Notes: a model not told the origin generated them from the letters alone. 64,000 nt of DNA from Neisseria mucosa (GCF_013267835.1 NZ_CP053939.1:1860001-1924000); one strand, 5' to 3'; shown: positions 10,334-19,898, counted from the first letter of the stretch. Made by a program: numbers and translations.

Positions 10334-11410
10334 ATGCAAGAATGGTTCCAAAACCTCTTTGCCGCAACGCTCGGTCTGGGCGATTTGGGTATCACCGTAG
10401 GCTTGGTGGTATCCGTCATCGTCAAAATCGTGATTATCTTGATTCCGCTGATTCTGACCGTTGCCTACCTGACGTATTTCGAACGTAAAGTCATCGGCTT
10501 TATGCAGCTTCGTGTCGGTCCGAACGTAACCGGCCCGTGGGGTCTGATTCAGCCGTTTGCCGACGTGTTCAAACTCTTGTTTAAAGAGGTAACCCGTCCG
10601 AAGCTGTCAAACAAAGCCCTATTCTATATCGGCCCGATTATGTCGCTTGCCCCGTCTTTTGCGGCGTGGGCGGTGATTCCGTTCAACGAAGAATGGGTGC
10701 TGACCAATATCAATATCGGCCTTTTGTACATCCTGATGATTACCTCGCTGTCGGTTTACGGCGTGATCATCGCGGGCTGGGCTTCCAACTCCAAATATTC
10801 GTTCCTGGGCGCAATGCGTGCTTCCGCACAAAGCATTTCCTACGAAATCGCCATGAGTGCCGCGCTGGTGTGCGTTGTGATGGTGTCGGGCAGCATGAAC
10901 TTCTCCGACATCGTTGCCGCACAAGCCAAAGGTATTGCCGGCGGTTCAGTATTCTCGTGGAACTGGCTGCCGCTCTTCCCCATCTTCATCGTCTATCTGA
11001 TTTCCGCCGTTGCCGAAACCAACCGCGCGCCGTTTGACGTGGCAGAGGGTGAATCTGAAATCGTTGCCGGTCACCACGTTGAATACTCCGGCTTCGCATT
11101 CGCGCTGTTCTTCCTTGCCGAATACATTTTCATGATTCTGATTGCCGCGCTGACATCGCTGATGTTCCTCGGCGGCTGGTTGTCTCCGTTCCCGCAAAGC
11201 TGGGGCTTTATCGGTACGCCTTCCGCATTCTGGATGTTCGTGAAAATGGCGGCGGTTCTGTACTGGTACCTGTGGATCCGTGCAACTTTCCCGCGCTACC
11301 GTTACGACCAAATCATGCGTTTGGGCTGGAAAGTGCTGATTCCGATCGGCTTCGCCTACATCGTGATTTTGGGCGTGTGGATGATTTCACCGCTGAATTT
11401 GTGGAAATAG
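10334..11410 (+). CDS. nuoH: NADH-quinone oxidoreductase subunit H
   Basis: This 358-residue membrane subunit connects the quinone pocket to the proton channels. About eight hydrophobic helices are visible. The conserved loops [18 protein letters not shown] and [20 protein letters not shown] are present, the latter holding acidic residues important for quinone-coupled proton pumping. The ATG at 10334 lies just after the nuoG stop (10329-10331). Confidence 0.95.
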   Translation: MQEWFQNLFAATLGLGDLGITVGLVVSVIVKIVIILIPLILTVAYLTYFERKVIGFMQLRVGPNVTGPWGLIQPFADVFKLLFKEVTRPKLSNKALFYIGPIMSLAPSFAAWAVIPFNEEWVLTNINIGLLYILMITSLSVYGVIIAGWASNSKYSFLGAMRASAQSISYEIAMSAALVCVVMVSGSMNFSDIVAAQAKGIAGGSVFSWNWLPLFPIFIVYLISAVAETNRAPFDVAEGESEIVAGHHVEYSGFAFALFFLAEYIFMILIAALTSLMFLGGWLSPFPQSWGFIGTPSAFWMFVKMAAVLYWYLWIRATFPRYRYDQIMRLGWKVLIPIGFAYIVILGVWMISPLNLWK

Positions 11411-11417
11411 GGCAGGG

Positions 11418-11449
11418 AGGCCGTCTGAAAGTTTTCAGGTAGCCTGAAC
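11418..11449. repeat. Uptake sequence followed by a TTCAGG/CCTGAA hairpin
   Basis: A normal GCCGTCTGAA is followed at 11435-11449 by TTCAGGTAGCCTGAA, a small hairpin. AGGTAGCCTGAA within it is one base from the Kingella-type uptake dialect (AGGCAGCCTGAA). The other insertion junction, after nuoE, has a similar tail (GTTTTGGGTAGCGTG). It lies between nuoH and the GFA-family cargo gene. Confidence 0.45.
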
Positions 11450-11485
11450 CCCAAATTTTTAACCGTTTCAAACCGAGAGAAACCG

Positions 11486-11881
11486 ATGAAAGCTCAATGC
11501 CTGTGCGGCGCAGTATCACTGGAAACCGCCGAAAACCGCGAACTCCACGCCTGCCATTGCGGGAAATGCCGCACATGGGGCAGCGGCGCGTCTTTTACTT
11601 TGGCCGCCCGGTCGCCCGAAATCACAGGCAGCGAGCACATCGCGCATTATCAGTCGTCCGAATGGGCGCAACGCTGTTTTTGCAAACACTGCGGCACACA
11701 CCTGTTTGTGCAGGTTGGCAACGATTATTACATCAACGCCGGGCTGTTTGCCGACAACGCGGGCTTTGAAACTACCTCACAAATCTTTATTGATTGCAAA
11801 GCTCCGTATTATGACTTGGCCAACGATACCCCGAAGCTGACCGAAGCCGAGTTTTTAGAAATGGTGGGCGCGGCAGGTTAA
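11486..11881 (+). CDS. GFA/CENP-V family zinc-binding protein
   Basis: This 131-residue single-domain protein has all the cysteines of the GFA (glutathione-dependent formaldehyde-activating enzyme-like) fold: Cys5 and Cys7, then Cys23, Cys25 and Cys28 (ACHCGKC), then Cys64, Cys66 and Cys69 (CFCKHCG). These bind structural and catalytic-site zinc. It is not a complex I subunit; it sits as cargo between nuoH and nuoI. Family membership is clear. A role in formaldehyde or glutathione chemistry is only suggested by the family name, as few members have been tested. Confidence 0.88.
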   Translation: MKAQCLCGAVSLETAENRELHACHCGKCRTWGSGASFTLAARSPEITGSEHIAHYQSSEWAQRCFCKHCGTHLFVQVGNDYYINAGLFADNAGFETTSQIFIDCKAPYYDLANDTPKLTEAEFLEMVGAAG

Positions 11882-11936
11882 AAAAACCGCTTTCAGACGG
11901 CCTGTAAACAGAACAATCCGAAAAGAGCATCCGAAA

Positions 11937-12416
11937 ATGGCTAATTTAGTAAAAACCTTCCTGCTGGGCGAATTGGTGAAAGGCATGGGCGTAACGCTCA
12001 AAAACTTTTTTGCCCGCAAAGACACAATTTATTTCCCCGAAGAGAAAACGCCGCAATCCGTGCGTTTCCGCGGCCTGCACGCGCAACGCCGTTATCCGAA
12101 CGGCGAAGAGCGCTGTATTGCGTGTAAATTGTGTGAGGCAGTTTGTCCGGCAATGGCGATTAACATCGAATCGGAAGAACGCGAAGACGGTACCCGCCGC
12201 ACCAAGCGTTACGACATCGACCTGACCAAGTGCATCTTCTGCGGTTTCTGCGAAGAGGCCTGCCCGACCGATGCGATTGTGGAAACCCATATTTTTGAAT
12301 ACCACGGCGAGAAAAAAGGCGACTTGCACATGACCAAGCCGATTCTTTTGGCCATTGGCGACAAATACGAACCCGAAATCGCCAAACGCAAAGCCGCTGA
12401 CGCGCCGTATCGTTAA
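11937..12416 (+). CDS. nuoI: NADH-quinone oxidoreductase subunit I
   Basis: This 159-residue 8Fe ferredoxin-type subunit has two CxxCxxCxxxCP motifs, [12 protein letters not shown] and [12 protein letters not shown]. They bind clusters N6a and N6b, which pass electrons to NuoB. One uptake sequence sits in the leader (11890-11902). It is 11 bases upstream of nuoJ. Confidence 0.96.
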   Translation: MANLVKTFLLGELVKGMGVTLKNFFARKDTIYFPEEKTPQSVRFRGLHAQRRYPNGEERCIACKLCEAVCPAMAINIESEEREDGTRRTKRYDIDLTKCIFCGFCEEACPTDAIVETHIFEYHGEKKGDLHMTKPILLAIGDKYEPEIAKRKAADAPYR

Positions 12417-12427
12417 GGAGCAGACGA

Positions 12428-13099
12428 ATGACTTTTTCCGCGATTCTGTTCTATATCCTTGCCGCCATCGTTTTGTACGGTGCGGTTCGTACCGTTACTG
12501 CTAAAAACCCCGTACATGCTGCTTTGCATCTGGTGCTGACCTTCTGCGTGAGCGCGATGATTTGGATGCTGATGCAGGCCGAGTTTTTGGGTGTGACGCT
12601 GGTGGTGGTTTACGTCGGCGCCGTGATGGTGTTGTTCCTGTTCGTCGTGATGATGTTGAACATCGACATCGAAGCCATGCGCGCCGGTTTCTGGCGTCAT
12701 GCGCCTGTTGCCGGCGTGGTCGGCACATTGTTGGCGGTTGCCCTGATCCTGATTTTGGTCAACCCGAAAACCGACTTGGCCGCATTTGGTCTGATGAAAG
12801 ACATTCCGGCCGATTACAACAATATCCGCGATTTGGGCAGCCGTATTTATACTGACTACCTGTTGCCGTTTGAGTTGGCGGCGGTATTGCTGCTGTTGGG
12901 TATGGTGGCCGCGATTGCGCTGGTTCACCGCAAAACTTTCAATCCAAAACGTATGGATCCTGCAGACCAAGTCAAAGTACGCGCCGATCAAGGCCGTATG
13001 CGTCTGGTGAAAATGGAAGCGGTCAAACCGCAAGTCGAATCTGCCGAAGAAAGCGAAGTTTCAGACGGCCTCAAGCCGGAAGGGGAGGGCAAAGCATGA
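12428..13099 (+). CDS. nuoJ: NADH-quinone oxidoreductase subunit J
   Basis: This 223-residue membrane subunit has five hydrophobic helices within the first 165 residues, including the conserved [18 protein letters not shown] segment with its pi-bulge region. The polar C-terminal tail (from about residue 170) encodes an uptake sequence read as VSDGLKP, so the tail is partly uptake-derived. It overlaps nuoK by four bases (ATGA). Confidence 0.94.
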   Translation: MTFSAILFYILAAIVLYGAVRTVTAKNPVHAALHLVLTFCVSAMIWMLMQAEFLGVTLVVVYVGAVMVLFLFVVMMLNIDIEAMRAGFWRHAPVAGVVGTLLAVALILILVNPKTDLAAFGLMKDIPADYNNIRDLGSRIYTDYLLPFELAAVLLLLGMVAAIALVHRKTFNPKRMDPADQVKVRADQGRMRLVKMEAVKPQVESAEESEVSDGLKPEGEGKA

Positions 13100-13401
13100 T
13101 TACCTTGACGCATTATCTGGTATTGGGTGCGCTCCTGTTCGGTATCAGCGCAATGGGTATCTTTATGAACCGCAAAAACGTGCTGGTATTGCTGATGTCC
13201 ATCGAGCTGATGCTCTTGGCGGTGAACTTCAACTTTATCGCTTTCTCCCAATATTTGGGCGATACTGCCGGACAGATTTTCGTATTCTTCGTATTGACCG
13301 TTGCCGCTGCCGAATCCGCCATCGGTTTGGCAATTATGGTGCTGGTGTACCGTAACAGAAAAACAATCAACGTTGCCGATTTGGATGAGTTGAAAGGGTA
13401 A
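13096..13401 (+). CDS. nuoK: NADH-quinone oxidoreductase subunit K
   Basis: This 101-residue subunit has three transmembrane helices. The membrane glutamates needed for proton movement are present ([13 protein letters not shown] and [10 protein letters not shown]). The start overlaps the nuoJ stop, and nuoL begins two bases after its stop. This tight packing points to one transcript. Confidence 0.96.
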   Translation: MITLTHYLVLGALLFGISAMGIFMNRKNVLVLLMSIELMLLAVNFNFIAFSQYLGDTAGQIFVFFVLTVAAAESAIGLAIMVLVYRNRKTINVADLDELKG

Positions 13402-13403
13402 TC

Positions 13404-15428
13404 ATGAACGACATGACTTTATATTTGGTAATTGCCCTTGTGCCTTTGGCAGGCTCACTGATTGCAGGTTTGTTCGGCAACAAAATCGGACGTGCCGGTG
13501 CGCATACGGTTACGATACTCGGTGTGGCGGTGTCCGCCTTGCTGTCGGCTTATGTGCTGTGGGGATTCCTCAATGGCAGCCGTACCAAGTTTGACGAGAA
13601 CGTCTATACTTGGTTGACAATGGGCGGCTTGGATTTCTCCGTCGGCTTCTTGGTCGATACGATGACGGCGATGATGATGGTCGTAGTAACCGGCGTATCG
13701 TTGATGGTGCATATCTATACCATCGGCTATATGCACGATGAAAAAGTCGGCTACCAACGCTTCTTCAGCTATATTTCTTTGTTTACTTTCAGCATGTTGA
13801 TGCTGATTATGAGCAACAACTTCATCCAGCTCTTCTTCGGCTGGGAGGCTGTGGGTTTGGTGTCGTACCTTTTGATCGGTTTCTATTTCAAACGTCCGAG
13901 CGCAACATTTGCCAACCTGAAAGCCTTTTTGATCAACCGTGTCGGCGACTTCGGCTTTTTGCTCGGTATCGGCTTGGTGCTTGCCTATTTCGGCGGCAGC
14001 CTGCGCTATCAAGATGTATTCGCCTATCTGCCCAACGTACAAAATGCCACCATCCAACTGTTCCCCGGTGTGGAATGGTCTTTGATTACCGTAACCTGTT
14101 TGCTCCTGTTTGTCGGTGCGATGGGTAAATCGGCGCAATTCCCGTTGCACGTTTGGCTGCCTGATTCGATGGAAGGCCCGACACCGATTTCTGCATTGAT
14201 TCACGCCGCAACCATGGTTACCGCCGGTCTGTTCATGGTATCGCGTATGTCGCCGATTTATGAGATGAGCAGCACTGCGTTGTCTGTCATCATGGTAATC
14301 GGTGCGATTACTGCCCTGTTTATGGGTTTCTTGGGCGTGATTCAAAACGACATCAAACGTGTGGTTGCGTATTCCACCTTGTCTCAACTGGGCTACATGA
14401 CCGTGGCACTGGGTGCGTCTGCCTATTCCGTGGCGATGTTCCACGTGATGACCCACGCTTTCTTTAAAGCCTTGTTGTTCTTGGCCGCAGGTAGCGCGAT
14501 TATCGGTATGCACCACGACCAAGACATGCGCCATATGGGCAACCTGAAAAAATACATGCCGATTACTTGGCTAACCATGCTGATCGGTAACTTGTCGCTG
14601 ATCGGTACGCCGTTCTTCTCCGGCTTCTACTCCAAAGATTCAATTATCGAAGCGGCGAAATACAGCACCCTGCCGGGCAGTGGCTTTGCCTATTTTGCCG
14701 TCCTTGCCAGCGTGTTTGTTACCGCGTTTTACGCATTCCGCCAATACTTTATGGTGTTCCACGGCGAAGAGAAATGGCGCAGCCTGCCTGAACATCATGA
14801 CGATAATCATGGAGAAGAGCATCACGGCTTGGGCAAAAACGACAATCCGCACGAAAGCCCGCTGGTCGTTACCCTGCCTTTGATTTTGCTTGCCATTCCG
14901 TCCGTCATCATCGGCTATGTTGCCATCGAGCCTATGCTTTACGGCGATTTCTTCAAAGACGTGATTTTCGTCAATGCCGATGCGCATCCGACCATGCACA
15001 TCATGAAGGAAGAGTTCCACGGCGCATTGGCAATGGTGTCGCACAGCCTGCATTCGCCTGTACTCTACCTTGCTATCGCAGGCGTGTTGAGCGCATGGCT
15101 CTTGTACGTCAAACTGCCGCACCTGCCAGCCAAAATTGCACAGGCGTTCCGTCCGATTTACGTTTTGTTTGAAAACAAATACTACCTCGACGCCCTGTAT
15201 TTCAACGTCTTTGCCAAAGGCACGCGCGCATTGGGTACTTTCTTCTGGAAAGTCGGCGATACCGCCATTATCGACAACGGCATCGTCAACGGCTCTGCCA
15301 AACTGGTCGGCGCGATTGCCGCGCAGGTACGCAAAGTCCAAACCGGCTTCATCTATACCTATGCCGCCGCTATGGTATTCGGCGTATTAGTACTGCTCGG
15401 CATGACCTTCTGGGGATTGTTCCGATAA
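13404..15428 (+). CDS. nuoL: NADH-quinone oxidoreductase subunit L
   Basis: This 674-residue antiporter-like proton-pumping subunit is the distal end of the membrane arm. The conserved GWEAVGLVSYLLIGFYF, the KSAQFPLHVWLPDSMEGPTP block with its essential lysine, and the HAATMVTAG histidine region are present. The C-terminal lateral helix extension (about residues 530-620) and a final anchor helix are also visible, so the protein looks complete. It is followed by an inverted uptake-sequence hairpin rather than directly by nuoM. Confidence 0.95.
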   Translation: MNDMTLYLVIALVPLAGSLIAGLFGNKIGRAGAHTVTILGVAVSALLSAYVLWGFLNGSRTKFDENVYTWLTMGGLDFSVGFLVDTMTAMMMVVVTGVSLMVHIYTIGYMHDEKVGYQRFFSYISLFTFSMLMLIMSNNFIQLFFGWEAVGLVSYLLIGFYFKRPSATFANLKAFLINRVGDFGFLLGIGLVLAYFGGSLRYQDVFAYLPNVQNATIQLFPGVEWSLITVTCLLLFVGAMGKSAQFPLHVWLPDSMEGPTPISALIHAATMVTAGLFMVSRMSPIYEMSSTALSVIMVIGAITALFMGFLGVIQNDIKRVVAYSTLSQLGYMTVALGASAYSVAMFHVMTHAFFKALLFLAAGSAIIGMHHDQDMRHMGNLKKYMPITWLTMLIGNLSLIGTPFFSGFYSKDSIIEAAKYSTLPGSGFAYFAVLASVFVTAFYAFRQYFMVFHGEEKWRSLPEHHDDNHGEEHHGLGKNDNPHESPLVVTLPLILLAIPSVIIGYVAIEPMLYGDFFKDVIFVNADAHPTMHIMKEEFHGALAMVSHSLHSPVLYLAIAGVLSAWLLYVKLPHLPAKIAQAFRPIYVLFENKYYLDALYFNVFAKGTRALGTFFWKVGDTAIIDNGIVNGSAKLVGAIAAQVRKVQTGFIYTYAAAMVFGVLVLLGMTFWGLFR

Positions 15429-15437
15429 AAGCGGGAT

Positions 15438-15481
15438 TTCAGACGGCCTGTTTATAGTTTGTGTATAGGGCCGTCTGAAAA
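15438..15481. terminator. Inverted uptake-sequence hairpin after nuoL
   Basis: TTTCAGACGGCC at 15438-15449 pairs with GGCCGTCTGAAA at 15470-15481 over a 20-base loop. No T-run follows on the plus strand, so it is a weak or partial terminator at best. It separates nuoA-L from the chorismate mutase, cupin and nuoMN section. Confidence 0.5.
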
Positions 15482-15498
15482 AGAAAATTTGAGCAACA

Positions 15499-15804
15499 AT
15501 GATTGAAGACAAATTACCGCAAACCCTGGACGAAGTCCGTGAAGCCATCGATGGTTTGGATAAGGGATTAATCGAATTACTCGCCCGCCGGCAGAAATTG
15601 GTACGGCAGGCTGGTCGTCTGAAACCTAAAAACGATGTGCAGGCGGTTTCTGCGCCCGAACGGGTGGCTCAAGTGATTGCCTCTCGCCGCGCTTATGCCG
15701 AAAAGGCCGGTTTGTCGCCCGAAGTAGCAGAAGCAGTTTGGCGCAGCATGATTGATGCGTTCATTAAACTTGAGATGGACACCAACCGTACCGACGGGGC
15801 GTAG
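15499..15804 (+). CDS. AroQ-class chorismate mutase, single domain
   Basis: This 101-residue all-helical protein has the AroQ layout: DEVREAIDGLDKGLIELLARR with candidate catalytic Arg14 and Arg31, a lysine near residue 42 and a C-terminal helix ending in a short tail. The family converts chorismate to prephenate for phenylalanine and tyrosine, or belongs to PchB-like isochorismate lyases. It has no prephenate dehydratase domain, unlike PheA. It lies within the nuo operon as cargo. At 15612-15623 it carries TGGTCGTCTGAA, close to the N. mucosa-type uptake dialect. Confidence 0.85.
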   Translation: MIEDKLPQTLDEVREAIDGLDKGLIELLARRQKLVRQAGRLKPKNDVQAVSAPERVAQVIASRRAYAEKAGLSPEVAEAVWRSMIDAFIKLEMDTNRTDGA

Positions 15805-15880
15805 TCAAAATCTTCGGATAACGGTTTTGACAAGAAAAATAGGGAAGAGGCCGTCTGAAATATAAAGGCGAGAAAAAACC

Positions 15881-16201
15881 ATGTCGGACACACAAATCAT
15901 CCGCTCCGCCGAATTTACCGCTTCCCGCGCATGGGGCGCACTCGACATCGCCAATATGAACGGCATCACCGTGCGCCTGCACTGGACGAACCAGCCCTAC
16001 ACATGGCACATCAACGACGGCGAGGAAGTGTTTGCCGTGATGGATGGCGAAGTTGAGATGCACTACCGAGAAAACGGCGAAGAACACATCGTTCGTTTAA
16101 AAAGCGGAGATATCTTCTATGCAGGAATCGGCACGGAACACGTCGCCCATCCGTGCGGCGGGGCGCGGATTCTGGTGATTGAGAAAGAGGACAGCGTTTG
16201 A
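15881..16201 (+). CDS. Cupin-domain protein of unknown function
   Basis: This 106-residue protein is a single small beta-barrel cupin. Motif 1 is seen around residues 43-64 (WHINDGEEVFAVMDGEVEMHY) and motif 2 around residues 77-92 (GDIFYAGIGTEHVAHP). Likely metal ligands are a histidine near 43, a glutamate near 48 and histidines near 87-90. No enzyme activity can be assigned. It follows the chorismate mutase gene and precedes nuoM, with an uptake sequence on each side. Confidence 0.82.
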   Translation: MSDTQIIRSAEFTASRAWGALDIANMNGITVRLHWTNQPYTWHINDGEEVFAVMDGEVEMHYRENGEEHIVRLKSGDIFYAGIGTEHVAHPCGGARILVIEKEDSV

Positions 16202-16379
16202 GGCCGTCTGAAAAGAAGGTTTGAGACAGCAACAGAATAAGAGAATGACGGCAGATATACATTTTTCTTGATTTTGCCGTACACAAAATACACAATCTTT
16301 TTCAGACGGCCTCCTGAAATGTCGTCTGGAAACCAACCCATACAACTATATTTTTTATTTTAACCACAGGTTAACCACT

Positions 16380-17876
16380 ATGTTTTCCAACTACCTACTC
16401 AGCTTGGCAATATGGATACCCATCGCCGCAGGTGTGCTGGTTTTGGCGACCGGTAAGGACAGCCGTGCGCCGCTGGCGCGTGTGCTTGCCTTCATGGGTG
16501 CGCTTGCCGGTTTCTTGGTAACGCTGCCCCTGTTTACCGGTTTCGACCGTTTGAGCGGCGGTTATCAGTTTACCGAGTTCCACGAGTGGATTCCGCTGCT
16601 GAAAATCAACTACGCATTGGGCGTGGACGGTATTTCAGTGCTCTTTATCATTTTAAATGCGTTTATTACGCTGTTGGTGGTATTGGCCGGTTGGGAAGTC
16701 ATTCAGAAACGTCCGGCGCAGTATATGGCCGCTTTCCTGATTATGTCGGGTTTGATTAACGGCGCGTTTGCTGCGCAGGATGCGATTCTGTTTTATGTGT
16801 TCTTCGAGGGTATGCTGATTCCGCTGTACCTGATTATCGGTGTATGGGGCGGTCCACGCCGCGTCTATGCGTCGGTCAAGCTGTTCCTCTATACGCTGAT
16901 GGGTTCGCTTTTGATGCTGGTTGCCATGGTTTACCTGTACTATCAGACAGGCAGCTTCTCTATTGTCGATTTCCAAAACATCAAACAGATTCCGTTGGGC
17001 GTGCAACAGCTTTTGTTTGCGGCATTCTTCCTGTCATTCGCCGTAAAAGTGCCGATGTTCCCTGTGCACACTTGGTTGCCGGATGCCCACGTTGAAGCGC
17101 CGACCGGCGGTTCGATGGTGTTGGCGGCCATTACGCTGAAGCTGGGTGCGTATGGTTTCTTGCGCTTTATCCTGCCGATTATGCCGGATGCGGCACGCTA
17201 TTTTGCCCCTGTGATCATCGTATTGAGCCTGATTGCCGTGATTTACATCGGTATGGTGGCTTTGGTGCAAACCGATATGAAAAAACTGGTGGCATACTCT
17301 TCCATCAGCCACATGGGTTTTGTCACTTTGGGTATGTTCCTGTTCGTGAACGGCCAACTGAATGACTGGGCATTGAAAGGCGCAATCGTTCAAATGATTT
17401 CCCATGGTTTTGTGTCTGCTGCGATGTTTATGTGTATCGGTGTGATGTACGACCGCCTGCATACCCGCAATATTGCCGACTATGGCGGCGTGGTCAATGT
17501 GATGCCTAAGTTCGCGGCGTTTATGATGTTGTTCGGTATGGCCAATGCCGGTCTGCCTGCGACTTCCGGCTTCGTGGGCGAGTTTATGGTGATTATGGGC
17601 GCGGTTAAAGTGAATTTCTGGGTAGGCGCGTTGGCTGCCATGACCTTGATTTACGGTGCGTCTTATACCCTGTGGATGTACAAACGCGTTATTTTTGGTG
17701 CGATCCACAATCCGCACGTTGCCGAAATGAAAGACATCAATTGCCGCGAATTTGCGATTTTGGCGATTTTGGCGGTTGCTGTTTTGGGCATGGGTCTGTA
17801 TCCGCAAGCGTTTATCGAAGTGGTGCATCAAGCGGCAAACGATTTGATTGCCCATGTGGCACAAAGCAAGATTTGA
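16380..17876 (+). CDS. nuoM: NADH-quinone oxidoreductase subunit M
   Basis: This 498-residue antiporter-like proton-pumping subunit has about 14 helices. The conserved FFEGMLIPLYLIIGVWGG with its key glutamate, the FPVHTWLPDAHVEAPTGGS block, and a lysine in TDMKKLVAYSSISHMG are all present. The 178-base leader (16202-16379) contains widely spaced inverted uptake sequences and an AT-rich stretch, so a separate promoter for nuoMN is possible but not clear. Confidence 0.95.
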   Translation: MFSNYLLSLAIWIPIAAGVLVLATGKDSRAPLARVLAFMGALAGFLVTLPLFTGFDRLSGGYQFTEFHEWIPLLKINYALGVDGISVLFIILNAFITLLVVLAGWEVIQKRPAQYMAAFLIMSGLINGAFAAQDAILFYVFFEGMLIPLYLIIGVWGGPRRVYASVKLFLYTLMGSLLMLVAMVYLYYQTGSFSIVDFQNIKQIPLGVQQLLFAAFFLSFAVKVPMFPVHTWLPDAHVEAPTGGSMVLAAITLKLGAYGFLRFILPIMPDAARYFAPVIIVLSLIAVIYIGMVALVQTDMKKLVAYSSISHMGFVTLGMFLFVNGQLNDWALKGAIVQMISHGFVSAAMFMCIGVMYDRLHTRNIADYGGVVNVMPKFAAFMMLFGMANAGLPATSGFVGEFMVIMGAVKVNFWVGALAAMTLIYGASYTLWMYKRVIFGAIHNPHVAEMKDINCREFAILAILAVAVLGMGLYPQAFIEVVHQAANDLIAHVAQSKI

Positions 17877-17885
17877 GGTGTGTAA

Positions 17886-19328
17886 ATGAACTGGTCTGAT
17901 TTGAATTTAATGCCCGCCATGCCCGAAATCGTGCTGCTTGCGCTATTGGGTGTCGTATTGCTGGCAGACTTGTGGATTTGCGATAAAAACCGCTATCTGA
18001 CCCATCTGATGAGTTTGGGAACGGTCATCATCGTGGCCGTTACCCAGTTGGCGGTATGGGAGCAGGGCAGTGTCGATGCCTTTCACGGTATGTATATTGC
18101 AGACGGCATGTCCCGTTTGGCAAAACTGGTGCTGTATGCGCTGACGTTTGGTCTGTTTATTTACAGTAAACCGTACAACCAAGACCGCCAAATCTTTAAA
18201 GGCGAGTTTTACACCCTGTCGCTGTTTGCCCTGTTGGGCATGAGCGTCATGGTCAGCGCGGCACATTTCCTGATGGCGTATATCGGTTTGGAATTGTTGT
18301 CTTTGTCACTGTACGCCATGATTGCCCTGCGCCGCGATTCCGGCCGCTCTGCCGAGGCCGCGCTGAAATACTTCGTATTGGGCGCGTTGGCTTCCGGCTT
18401 GCTGCTCTATGGTATTTCCATGGTTTACGGCGCCACCGGTTCCCTCGATTTTGCTTCCGTCTTGGCTTCTGCTTTCAATGAGCAGGCAAATGAATGGTTG
18501 TTGAAATTGGGTATGGTATTTATTGTGGTCGCCATTGCATTTAAATTGGGTGCGGTTCCATTCCATATGTGGGTACCCGATGTGTACGATGGCGCGCCGA
18601 CATCCGTTGCCGCCTTTGTGGGTACGGCTCCGAAAATTGCCGCCGTTGTCTTTGCGTTCCGTATTCTTGTGACCGGCATGGGTACAGTACATTCAGACTG
18701 GGCGCCGATGTTGGCCATCCTTGCCGTTGCTTCTTTGGTGGTCGGTAACCTTGCCGCCATCATGCAAACCAATATCAAACGTATGCTTGCCTACTCCACC
18801 GTATCGCACATGGGCTTTATCTTGTTGGCGTTTATGGCAGGCGCAGTCGGCTTTACGGCAGGCCTGTATTACGCCATTACCTATGCTTTGATGGCGGCTG
18901 TCAGCTTCGGCGTTTTGATGGTATTGTCCACCAAAGACATTGAATGTGAAAACATCAAAGACCTCGCAGGCCTTAACCAACGCCATGCATGGTTTGCTTT
19001 CCTGATGTTGCTGTCCATGTTCTCCATGGCAGGTATTCCGCCGTTGATGGGTTTTTACGCCAAATTCGGCGTGATTATGGCACTCTTGAAACAAGGCCAT
19101 GTTTGGTTGTCCGTATTTGCCGTCATCATGTCGCTGATTGGTGCGTTCTACTACCTGCGCGTGGTCAAAGTCATCTACTTCGATGCGCCTGACCATGACC
19201 AGCCGGTCGGCAGCAACTATGCCGCCAAATTTGTCCTGACGGTCAATGCCTTCCTGCTGCTCCTGTGGGGTATCATGCCGCAAACCGTTATCGACTGGTG
19301 CGCCAAAGCATTGGAAAATACCCTGTAA
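17886..19328 (+). CDS. nuoN: NADH-quinone oxidoreductase subunit N
   Basis: This 480-residue antiporter-like subunit is the last gene of the operon. The FKLGAVPFHMWVPDVYDGAPT block and the TNIKRMLAYSTVSHMGF segment with the conserved lysine are intact. It begins nine bases after nuoM. A strong intrinsic terminator follows directly at 19345-19373. Confidence 0.95.
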   Translation: MNWSDLNLMPAMPEIVLLALLGVVLLADLWICDKNRYLTHLMSLGTVIIVAVTQLAVWEQGSVDAFHGMYIADGMSRLAKLVLYALTFGLFIYSKPYNQDRQIFKGEFYTLSLFALLGMSVMVSAAHFLMAYIGLELLSLSLYAMIALRRDSGRSAEAALKYFVLGALASGLLLYGISMVYGATGSLDFASVLASAFNEQANEWLLKLGMVFIVVAIAFKLGAVPFHMWVPDVYDGAPTSVAAFVGTAPKIAAVVFAFRILVTGMGTVHSDWAPMLAILAVASLVVGNLAAIMQTNIKRMLAYSTVSHMGFILLAFMAGAVGFTAGLYYAITYALMAAVSFGVLMVLSTKDIECENIKDLAGLNQRHAWFAFLMLLSMFSMAGIPPLMGFYAKFGVIMALLKQGHVWLSVFAVIMSLIGAFYYLRVVKVIYFDAPDHDQPVGSNYAAKFVLTVNAFLLLLWGIMPQTVIDWCAKALENTL

Positions 19329-19344
19329 GCTTTAAACAAAACCG

Positions 19345-19373
19345 ACGGCGGCTGTTCCAAAGCCGCCGTTTTT
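19345..19373 (+). terminator. Intrinsic terminator of the nuo operon
   Basis: ACGGCGGCT at 19345-19353 pairs perfectly with AGCCGCCGT at 19361-19369, with a seven-base loop and five T's (19369-19373). Unlike most terminators here it is not built from uptake sequences. Confidence 0.92.
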
Positions 19374-19513
19374 GTTAGGATTCGCATCCGGGTGAAATAT
19401 ACCCGAGGCAGGTGTCATCAAGAGGTTGAATATCCTACGGATAATGATGGGTAAGAATGCCCGTTCAACATGTTAAAATCACACACAGGCCGTCTGAAAA
19501 CAGAAAGACCATC

Positions 19514-19813
19514 ATGACCGCATCCATGTACATTCTTTTGCTGTTGGCACTTATCTTTGCCAACGCACCATTTATTACCACCAAATTTTTCGGCATCATC
19601 GCCCTGAAACGCAAACACATCGGCCATCACTTGATCGAATTGCTGGCGGGCTTCCTTCTTACCGCGATCCTCGCCTATATCCTCGAATCACGCGCCGGTG
19701 CCGTGCATGCCCAAGATTGGGAGTTTTATGCGACCGTTGTCTGCCTCTACCTGATTTTTGCCTTCCCATGCTTCGTATGGCGTTACTTTTGGAATGAGCG
19801 GAATAGAGAGTAG
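19514..19813 (+). CDS. DUF2818-family small membrane protein
   Basis: This 99-residue protein has three hydrophobic segments (about residues 5-25, 42-60 and 72-92). The conserved NAPF motif near residue 17 (ANAPFITTKFFGI) marks DUF2818 proteins, which in many beta-proteobacteria are encoded just after nuoN. The ATG at 19514 gives MTASMYILLLLA; the upstream extension is translated uptake sequence. A link to complex I is suggested by this conserved position only. Confidence 0.8.
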   Translation: MTASMYILLLLALIFANAPFITTKFFGIIALKRKHIGHHLIELLAGFLLTAILAYILESRAGAVHAQDWEFYATVVCLYLIFAFPCFVWRYFWNERNRE

Positions 19814-19828
19814 GATTTGAATAAGGAA

Positions 19829-19859
19829 AAGGCCGTCTGAAAGATTTTCAGACGGCCTT
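19829..19859. terminator. Inverted uptake-sequence terminator
   Basis: AAGGCCGTCTGAAA at 19829-19842 pairs with TTTCAGACGGCCTT at 19846-19859. It lies between the convergent DUF2818 gene and the minus-strand secreted-protein gene, so it can serve both. Confidence 0.8.
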
Positions 19860-19898
19860 GTATTTGAGAATGTAGGTGGCAATGACTACATCTTTGAG

